From positions 62,001-126,000 of the forward strand of contig CANGTQ010000003.1 of NCBI GenBank assembly GCA_947456955.1: DNA of 64,000 nucleotides, read 5' to 3'. A program made the translations under genes and the position numbers. This document shows positions 59,107 to 64,000 of the stretch, in pieces (position 1 is the first letter of the stretch; each line of letters starts with the position of its first letter). The notes beneath the pieces are model-generated. The model worked only from the letters and a program-made list of their open reading frames with translations, had not been told where the DNA came from and did not search any database. Source of the DNA: Flavobacteriaceae bacterium (GTDB taxonomy: Bacteria; Bacteroidota; Bacteroidia; Flavobacteriales; Flavobacteriaceae).

Positions 59107-59161
59107 AGAATTAAAAATTACGTACCAATATCAACAGATAAATTTATTGTCTTATTACGGT

Positions 59162-59189
59162 TTGTAATTAATATATTTTCTTACATTTG
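59162..59189 (+). promoter_or_regulatory. Promoter of the small lipoprotein gene
   Basis: TTG (59162-59164), 17 bases, then TACATTTG (59182-59189). It implies a long leader of about 140 bases before the ATG at 59337. The leader can fold: TGTTACA (59235-59241) with TGTAACA (59274-59280), enclosing AGATTT/AAATCT (59241-59260). Confidence 0.6.
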
Positions 59190-59336
59190 TTTTTTAAATT
59201 TTTTAAAAAAATTTTGTTTAAATCACTAATGTTGTGTTACAGATTTCATTTCATAAATCTACTTTTAGATAATTGTAACAAAGGGTAAGCCGAAAACCTT
59301 ATAGAGTAGGTAAAAATTATATCAAATTTATATCTT

Positions 59337-59783
59337 ATGAAAAAATTAAATTATTTTCTTTTACTGATTCCATTTTTATTATTATCGTGTTCAAAAGATT
59401 CATCTTCGTCTTCATCAGAAACTTATAGTATTCAAGGTACTTGGAAAACTACATCTGCTGTTTTAAATGGAGTTCAAATATTTGGAGGTACAAATACTAT
59501 TAAAAGTGAAAAGTATTTTTTTTATGCTAACGGAGATTTTGATACTGAATCATTCACTGATACAAACTATAATAATTTATATAGTTATTCATTAGGAACT
59601 TATACACTGCCATCAACTTCAACCTTGATTTTATCTGCAGATGTATACAGTCCTTCAGACGTTTTTATAGATTCATATAACTTATCTTGCCAAGTTGTTA
59701 AACTTAATGCAACACAACTAGAACTCAAAGTACTTAATTTTCCAAACCCAAATGATGTTTATGTTAAAAAGTTTATTAGATAA
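59337..59783 (+). CDS. Small lipocalin-like lipoprotein
   Basis: A 148-residue exported lipoprotein of unknown function. Its signal peptide ends in the lipobox FLLLSC (Cys about 18), followed by a Ser-rich stretch (SKDSSSSSSETYS). The body starts with IQGTWKTTSAVLNG, the common start of Bacteroidetes lipocalin-like (DUF4488/lipocalin_5-type) domains, and then has alternating strands (KYFFYANGDF, LGTYTLPSTSTLIL, CQVVKLNATQLELKV). The ligand is unknown. It has its own promoter with a long structured leader and its own terminator, so it is a single-gene unit. Confidence 0.78.
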   Translation: MKKLNYFLLLIPFLLLSCSKDSSSSSSETYSIQGTWKTTSAVLNGVQIFGGTNTIKSEKYFFYANGDFDTESFTDTNYNNLYSYSLGTYTLPSTSTLILSADVYSPSDVFIDSYNLSCQVVKLNATQLELKVLNFPNPNDVYVKKFIR

Positions 59784-59812
59784 ACTTGCACACAAAGAAT
59801 ACTAGAAATCAA

Positions 59813-59841
59813 AAAAGAGCAACCATAACAGTTGCTCTTTT
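59813..59841 (+). terminator. Terminator of the small lipoprotein gene
   Basis: AAAAGAGCAAC (59813-59823) pairs with GTTGCTCTTTT (59831-59841) with a 7-base loop. Confidence 0.88.
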
Positions 59842-59907
59842 CATTTAAAAAAATACAAGAATTTTCAAAATAGTTGGACAATGATTTTGACAACTCTTAA
59901 AATCAAA

Positions 59908-59942
59908 AAACGCAACCACTTACTTTATAAGCGATTGCGTTT
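59908..59942 (-). terminator. Terminator of tRNA-Leu
   Basis: AAACGCAA (59908-59915) pairs with TTGCGTTT (59935-59942). On the minus strand a T-run follows. It lies 8 bases past the tRNA 3' end. Confidence 0.7.
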
Positions 59943-59949
59943 ATTTTTG

Positions 59950-60031
59950 TGCGGGTAATAGGACTCGAACCTACACGCCTTGCGGCACCAGATCCTAAGT
60001 CTGGCATGTCTACCAATTTCACCATACCCGC
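59950..60031 (-). tRNA. tRNA-Leu (anticodon TAG)
   Basis: The minus strand folds into an 82-nt class II tRNA: acceptor GCGGGTA/TACCCGC, anticodon arm CCAGACTTAGGATCTGG with TAG, a long variable arm (TGCCGCAAGGCGT) and T-arm GTAGGTTCGAGTCCTAT. The discriminator is A. CCA is not encoded. It reads CUN leucine codons. Confidence 0.96.
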
Positions 60032-60058
60032 AAAATTGATTGTTTCAATAAGTGGCTG

Positions 60059-60087
60059 CAAATATAATCATAACTTCAAACTTTCAA
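60059..60087 (-). promoter_or_regulatory. Promoter of tRNA-Leu
   Basis: On the minus strand TTG (60087-60085), 18 bases, then TATATTTG (60066-60059). The same box is used by tRNA-Phe. Confidence 0.75.
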
Positions 60088-60122
60088 AGGAAATTATTTA
60101 AAAAAATAACAACTGATTTTTG

Positions 60123-60130
60123 TACTTTTG
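60123..60130 (+). promoter_or_regulatory. -7 promoter box for the M20 dipeptidase gene
   Basis: TACTTTTG ends 21 bases before ATG 60152. It overlaps the in-frame TTG at 60128, so that TTG is unlikely to be the start. Confidence 0.5.
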
Positions 60131-60151
60131 GTTTCTATCAAAAATAAATCC

Positions 60152-61540
60152 ATGGACAACATAAAAAACTACGTTCAAGAAAACAAAGAACGTTTTATTA
60201 ATGAATTAATCGAATTATTAAAAATCCCATCCGTAAGTGCTGATACCGCTTATGCTCATGATGTTATTGCTACTGCTGACGCGGTAAAATCTAGTTTAGA
60301 AAAAGCGGGTTGTAACTTTGTAGAAATTTGTGAAACACCTGGTTATCCAATAGTTTTTGGAGAACATATCATAGACGCAACCTTACCAACTGTATTAGTT
60401 TACGGACACTATGATGTGCAACCACCAGATCCAATGGAACTCTGGACTTCTCCACCATTTGAACCTGTTATCAAAACAACTGAAATTCACCCTGAAGGCG
60501 CCATTTTTGCCCGTGGTGCATGCGATGATAAAGGTCAAATGTATATGCATGTCAAAGCGTTTGAATATATGATTGCGAACAATTGTTTGCCTTGCAACGT
60601 AAAATTTATGATTGAAGGCGAAGAAGAAGTAGGTTCAAAAAGCTTGAGCTGGTTTGTAGAAAAAAATCAAGAAAAATTAAGCTGCGATGTAATTTTGATT
60701 TCTGATACGGGAATGATTTCAAACCAACAGCCAAGTATCACAACTGGTTTACGTGGTTTAAGCTATGTAGAAGTAGAAGTTACTGGTCCAAATCGCGATT
60801 TACATTCCGGATTATACGGTGGTGCTGTAGCTAATCCTATTAATGTGTTGACCAAAATGATTGCGTCTCTTCATGACGAAAACAATCATATTACGATTCC
60901 TGGATTTTATGATAAAGTAGAAGAATTGACCGCTACCGAAAGAGCCGAAATGGCAAAAGCACCATTCGTTTTAGACAACTATAAAAAAGCCTTAGATATC
61001 GAAGATGTTTATGGCGAAACTGGTTATGTAACCAATGAAAGAAACTCCATTCGTCCAACATTAGACGTTAACGGAATTTGGGGCGGCTATACCGGAGAAG
61101 GCGCTAAAACCGTAATTGCTAGTAAAGCATTCGCTAAAATTTCAATGCGTTTAGTACCTAATCAGGATTGGAATGAAATCACAGAATTATTTTCAAAACA
61201 TTTTGTCAGTATTGCACCCAAATCGGTGAAAGTAAAAGTTTCACCTCATCATGGCGGACAAGGCTATGTAACACCAATTGACAGCATTGGCTATAAGGCA
61301 GCTAACAAAGCATATACCGAAACTTTTGGTGTGCCGGCAATTCCGGTTCGTTCTGGTGGTAGTATTCCGATTGTTGCGTTGTTTGAAAAAGAATTAAAAT
61401 CAAAAACTATCTTGATGGGATTTGGTTTGGATAGCGATGCGATTCATTCACCTAACGAACATTTCGGAATTTTTAACTACTTAAAAGGTATTGAAACGAT
61501 TCCGTTGTTTTATAAATATTTTGTGGAGTTGAGTAAATAA
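60152..61540 (+). CDS. M20 family dipeptidase
   Basis: A cytoplasmic zinc dipeptidase of 462 residues, related to carnosinase-type M20 enzymes. Metal ligands and catalytic residues are in VLVYGHYDVQPPDPMELW (His, Asp), FARGACDDKGQMYMHVKAFE (bridging Asp) and MIEGEEEVGSKSL (catalytic and ligand Glu). The lid domain contains LRGLSYVEVEVTGPNRDLHSGLYGG, with the dimer-interface His. The C-terminal His ligand is in DAIHSPNEHFG. I start it at ATG 60152, which directly follows a TACTTTTG box. It fits the peptide-catabolic theme of the POT/DPPIV locus, though it is 50 kb away. Confidence 0.94.
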   Translation: MDNIKNYVQENKERFINELIELLKIPSVSADTAYAHDVIATADAVKSSLEKAGCNFVEICETPGYPIVFGEHIIDATLPTVLVYGHYDVQPPDPMELWTSPPFEPVIKTTEIHPEGAIFARGACDDKGQMYMHVKAFEYMIANNCLPCNVKFMIEGEEEVGSKSLSWFVEKNQEKLSCDVILISDTGMISNQQPSITTGLRGLSYVEVEVTGPNRDLHSGLYGGAVANPINVLTKMIASLHDENNHITIPGFYDKVEELTATERAEMAKAPFVLDNYKKALDIEDVYGETGYVTNERNSIRPTLDVNGIWGGYTGEGAKTVIASKAFAKISMRLVPNQDWNEITELFSKHFVSIAPKSVKVKVSPHHGGQGYVTPIDSIGYKAANKAYTETFGVPAIPVRSGGSIPIVALFEKELKSKTILMGFGLDSDAIHSPNEHFGIFNYLKGIETIPLFYKYFVELSK

Positions 61541-61595
61541 AATTAGCCTCGAAACCTTTACATTAAAAAAGTGATACCTTTATTTTCATTTAATT

Positions 61596-61630
61596 AAGCA
61601 GCTCCAATAACAAAAAAAATGGGGCTGCTT
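61596..61630. terminator. Bidirectional intrinsic terminator
   Basis: AAGCAGCTCCA (61596-61606) pairs with TGGGGCTGCTT (61620-61630), one wobble, followed by a T-run on the right. It lies between the convergent M20 and DUF2797 genes. Confidence 0.82.
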
Positions 61631-61632
61631 TT

Positions 61633-62439
61633 TTAAATTGATATCTTTACCACATAACCTTCAAAAGTACGAACGTTAAAAACCGTTCCGTCTTCAAACA
61701 TCAGATATTGTCCTTTAATACCGGTTAATTTTCCTGAGAAATTTGGCGATTTGTCTAAATTCAAACTGTTGACTTTATTTGGATATTGCAAAACAGGATA
61801 ATGCAATTCATATAAATTATTCTTTTCGGAATAATAAAACTCCTGAACTTCCTTTGGAATTAAATATTTTAGCGATGCTTTTTCTTTGAGCAAATCAACT
61901 TCTGGTCCCGAAGTATCGGGATTCATTTTCAACATTTTTTGCCAATTGGTTTTATCTGCATAATGATTCTTTAAAGCTACTTCGGTAATTCCGGCCAAAT
62001 ATCGATTCGGAACTTCAACAATTGGTATTGCCTGTATTGCACCTTGATCAATCCAACGCGTTGGCACTTGGGTTTGTCTGGTAACGCCAACTTTTACTTC
62101 GCTCGATAATGCCAAATACACAATATGTGGTTGCAATTGCACTCTTTTTTCATATTCTAAATCGCGGTCTTCAATGTCCAAATGTGCTGTGCTCAACTCG
62201 GGTTTCATAATCCAATCGCCTGCAGATGCTGAACTCATGAAACAATCGTAGCAAAATCCCTGACGAAAAATCTTTTTCTTTTTACCACAATTCAAACATT
62301 GGTAACCAACGAAATTTATTTCCAAAGATTTGTCCAATAACTGATTTAAACTCAAAAAACTATTCTCAAAAACCAAATAATATTGAATCGGATTGGAAAA
62401 TTCGGTTTGCATTTTGGTTAACACGCCTTCGTAAGTCAT
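61633..62439 (-). CDS. DUF2797 protein with a Cys4 zinc ribbon
   Basis: A 268-residue cytoplasmic protein of the DUF2797 family, function unknown. A zinc ribbon is visible with Cys48, Cys51, Cys63 and Cys66 (YQCLNCGKKKKIFRQGFCYD). The following AHLDIEDRDLEYEKRVQLQPHIVYLALSS region and VKVGVTRQTQVPTRWIDQGA resemble a GIY-YIG-like core, typical of the family. Residues 173-178 (NPDTSG) are encoded by a 16-bp palindrome. It is divergent from the GH3 gene and convergent with the dipeptidase. Confidence 0.85.
   Translation of the reverse strand: MTYEGVLTKMQTEFSNPIQYYLVFENSFLSLNQLLDKSLEINFVGYQCLNCGKKKKIFRQGFCYDCFMSSASAGDWIMKPELSTAHLDIEDRDLEYEKRVQLQPHIVYLALSSEVKVGVTRQTQVPTRWIDQGAIQAIPIVEVPNRYLAGITEVALKNHYADKTNWQKMLKMNPDTSGPEVDLLKEKASLKYLIPKEVQEFYYSEKNNLYELHYPVLQYPNKVNSLNLDKSPNFSGKLTGIKGQYLMFEDGTVFNVRTFEGYVVKISI
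61906..61921. repeat. 16-bp palindrome TCCCGA-AGTA-TCGGGA inside DUF2797
   Basis: TCCCGAAGTATCGGGA differs by one base from the 16-mer at 46254-46269. In the coding direction it gives NPDTSG, compared with NPEVSG in the flavoprotein. Confidence 0.65.
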
Positions 62440-62458
62440 ATTTATATTTAGGATTTAG

Positions 62459-62484
62459 CCCTTCGACTACGCTCAGGGTGACAG
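62459..62484. repeat. Intergenic CGCTC-type palindromic repeat
   Basis: CCCTTCGACTACGCTCAGGG is followed by TGACAG; CCCT and AGGG pair. I recognise CTTCGACTACGCTCAGG as a widespread short repeat in Bacteroidetes and other genomes. Related cores occur at 52302-52326, 46726-46750 and in the lpxB leader repeat. Confidence 0.8.
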
Positions 62485-62540
62485 TTTTGATTATTCATAG
62501 CAAGATTAGGAATTAATTCCTATTTTAGCGTAAAGTTATA

Positions 62541-62573
62541 ATTCATAACTCATAATTCATAACTCATAATTCA
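62541..62573 (+). repeat. 14-bp tandem repeat ahead of the GH3-family gene
   Basis: ATTCATAACTCATA occurs at 62541-62554 and 62555-62568, plus a partial third unit, ending 4 bases before the ATG at 62577. It occupies the place where a promoter -7 box would normally lie. Confidence 0.85.
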
Positions 62574-62576
62574 AAA

Positions 62577-64000
62577 ATGCCAATACCATTAATAAACTCT
62601 ATTGCTTCCTGGGTTTTAAAACAGCGCATTCATCAGATTGAGTTGTTTTTAAAATATCCGCATGAAGTTCAGGAAGAACTTATGATGAACTTAATTCGTT
62701 CTTCGGAAGAAACGGTAATTGGTCAGAAATATGATTTTGGAAGTATTAAAAGCTACCAAACTTTTGCAGAAAGAGTTCCTATTGCTACTTATGAAGATTT
62801 GGAACCGATGATTGAACTAACCCGAAAAGGAGCACAAAATGTTTTTTGGAACACTCCGATAAAATGGTTTGCCAAATCGAGTGGAACTACCAATGCGAAA
62901 AGCAAATTTATTCCGGTAAGCAACGAAGCTTTGGAAGATTGTCATTACAAAGGCAGCAAGGATTTGTTGTGTATGTATTTGAACAACAACGAAAACTCCG
63001 AAATGTTTTTGGGTAAAAGTTTGCGTCTTGGCGGGAGTTCACAGATTTACGAAAACAACAACACGTATTTTGGAGATTTATCGGCTATTTTGATTGAGAA
63101 TATGCCTATTTGGGCTGAATTTAGTAGTACACCTAGTAGTAAAATATCCTTGATGGGCGAATGGGAAACCAAACTTACCGCCATTATAAACGAGACTAGG
63201 AATGAAAATGTTACTAGTTTTGCCGGAGTACCTTCTTGGATGTTGGTTTTGTTAAACAGAATTATGACTGAAACCGGTAAAGAAAATCTAATGGAATTGT
63301 GGCCAAATTTGGAAGTATATTTTCATGGTGGTGTGAGTTTTGAACCGTACAGAGAACAATACAAAAAGATACTGCCTCAAAATAATTTCAAATACTACGA
63401 AATATACAATGCATCAGAAGGATTTTTTGCGATACAGGATTTGAATTACTCTAATGATTTGTTATTGATGTTGGATTACGGAATTTTTTATGAATTTATT
63501 CCGATGGATACGTTTGGGACATCAAACCAAAAAGTAATTCGCCTTTCGGATGTAGAATTATTTAAAAATTATGCTGTTGTTATTACTACTAATGCCGGAC
63601 TTTGGCGTTATTTGATTGGCGACACCGTGCGCTTTACTTCTTTGTCTCCATACAGAATTCGCGTTTCGGGAAGAACTAAACATCATATTAATGTGTTTGG
63701 CGAGGAATTAATGGTTGAAAATACCGATATGGCTTTAGCTAAAACTTGTTCGGATATTCATTGTGAAGTGAAAGACTATACTGTTGCACCAATTTTTATG
63801 AAAGACAAAGAAAAAGGAGCACACGAATGGATGATTGAATTCAAAAAACAACCAGATGACATTCGATTATTTCAAAAAACATTGGATGAAAATTTACAAT
63901 CTTTGAACTCCGATTACGAAGCCAAACGCTATAATAATATGACTCTAAATCAGCTAAAAATTAATGTGGCAAGAGAAAATTTATTTTACGATTGGCTTAA
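62577..64000 (+). CDS. GH3 auxin-responsive promoter family protein (3' end outside window)
   Basis: An acyl-adenylating enzyme of the GH3 family, which in plants conjugates jasmonate or auxin to amino acids; the bacterial substrate is unknown. The frame is open from ATG 62577 to the window end (474 codons, MPIPLINSIASWVLKQRIHQ onward). The ATP/AMP motif is KWFAKSSGTTNAKSKFIPVS (about residues 98-117). The second motif region is VYFHGGVSFEPYREQYKKIL and YEIYNASEGFFAIQD. TNAGLWRYLIGDTVRFT and RVSGRTKHHINVFGEELM are typical of the C-terminal part. About 25-30 residues should be missing at the 3' end. It is divergent from the DUF2797 gene. Confidence 0.9.
   Translation, partial: MPIPLINSIASWVLKQRIHQIELFLKYPHEVQEELMMNLIRSSEETVIGQKYDFGSIKSYQTFAERVPIATYEDLEPMIELTRKGAQNVFWNTPIKWFAKSSGTTNAKSKFIPVSNEALEDCHYKGSKDLLCMYLNNNENSEMFLGKSLRLGGSSQIYENNNTYFGDLSAILIENMPIWAEFSSTPSSKISLMGEWETKLTAIINETRNENVTSFAGVPSWMLVLLNRIMTETGKENLMELWPNLEVYFHGGVSFEPYREQYKKILPQNNFKYYEIYNASEGFFAIQDLNYSNDLLLMLDYGIFYEFIPMDTFGTSNQKVIRLSDVELFKNYAVVITTNAGLWRYLIGDTVRFTSLSPYRIRVSGRTKHHINVFGEELMVENTDMALAKTCSDIHCEVKDYTVAPIFMKDKEKGAHEWMIEFKKQPDDIRLFQKTLDENLQSLNSDYEAKRYNNMTLNQLKINVARENLFYDWL

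Noticed and set aside
1-64000. Prophage, insertion sequence, integrase or genomic island
   Set aside because: No transposase, integrase, phage structural gene or att-like duplication at the tRNA genes was seen; apart from the TA pair and the GxxExxY unit the gene content looks like core genome.

Overview
The window is about 64 kb of AT-rich bacterial chromosome from a member of the Flavobacteriaceae, most likely Flavobacterium or a close relative. Four things point there: a complete Sus-type starch locus (SusC, SusD, SusE), type IX secretion C-terminal sorting domains, the Bacteroidetes promoter pattern TTG-N17..20-TAnnTTTG with no Shine-Dalgarno sequences, and a mevalonate pathway beside a geranylgeranyl-transferase-like UbiA gene. 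I see no rRNA operon, insertion sequence, prophage or CRISPR array. Two tRNA genes are present, Phe(GAA) and Leu(TAG).

Layout. 0-4.5 kb: surE (5' end missing), lpxB behind a tandem repeat, an NlpC/P60 lipoprotein-like hydrolase and comEC. 4.5-12 kb (minus strand): a thioredoxin-like protein, three POT peptide transporters and a dipeptidyl-peptidase IV, together a peptide-use locus. 12.2-13.9 kb: a receiver/GAF/DHp protein without an ATPase domain, then tRNA-Phe. 14-21.5 kb: coaX, an outer-membrane protein, a TPR protein, lptC, a small membrane protein, a CNNM/CBS protein and a PpiD-like foldase. 21.6-23.9 kb (minus): a GYDIA-type GHMP kinase and class II HMG-CoA reductase.

24-44.6 kb is the maltodextrin locus. 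Divergent from a lacI gene, a minus-strand operon encodes SusC, SusD, SusE and a secreted T9SS alpha-amylase. On the plus strand lie an inner-membrane sugar transporter, beta-phosphoglucomutase, a GH65 maltose phosphorylase, a GH13 cyclomaltodextrinase/neopullulanase type enzyme, a GH31 alpha-glucosidase and a second GH13 amylase. The inferred route is surface capture and cleavage, import by SusCD, periplasmic trimming, uptake of maltose, then phosphorolysis to glucose-1-phosphate and beta-glucose-1-phosphate handling. 44.6-47.1 kb holds a GDPD, a GxxExxY protein and an HI0933-type flavoprotein. 47.4-51.4 kb holds two secreted repeat proteins. 51.5-56.7 kb holds TspO, then a mevalonate/isoprenoid operon (mvaD, mevalonate kinase, UbiA) interrupted by a toxin-antitoxin pair, then a pseudouridine synthase. 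56.9-64 kb holds an NTF2-like protein, a DUF885 peptidase, a small lipoprotein, tRNA-Leu, an M20 dipeptidase, a DUF2797 protein and a GH3-family gene cut by the window end.

The most interesting signals are not single genes. (1) A family of intergenic palindromes with AACCATTAAG / CTTAATGGTT ends occurs repeatedly between 38.5 and 56.8 kb, and in one place its two arms flank a GxxExxY nuclease-like gene. (2) Several short palindromic repeats appear to lie in-frame inside protein genes (HMG-CoA reductase, mvaD, the HI0933 protein, DUF2797), reminiscent of Rickettsia palindromic elements. (3) The 5' leader of the sugar transporter gene can form three overlapping, mutually exclusive stems, the last of which would sequester the start codon. 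(4) lpxB is preceded by 56-bp tandem repeats that each carry a 14-codon mini-ORF. All are readings by eye and none has been tested by a search or folding program.
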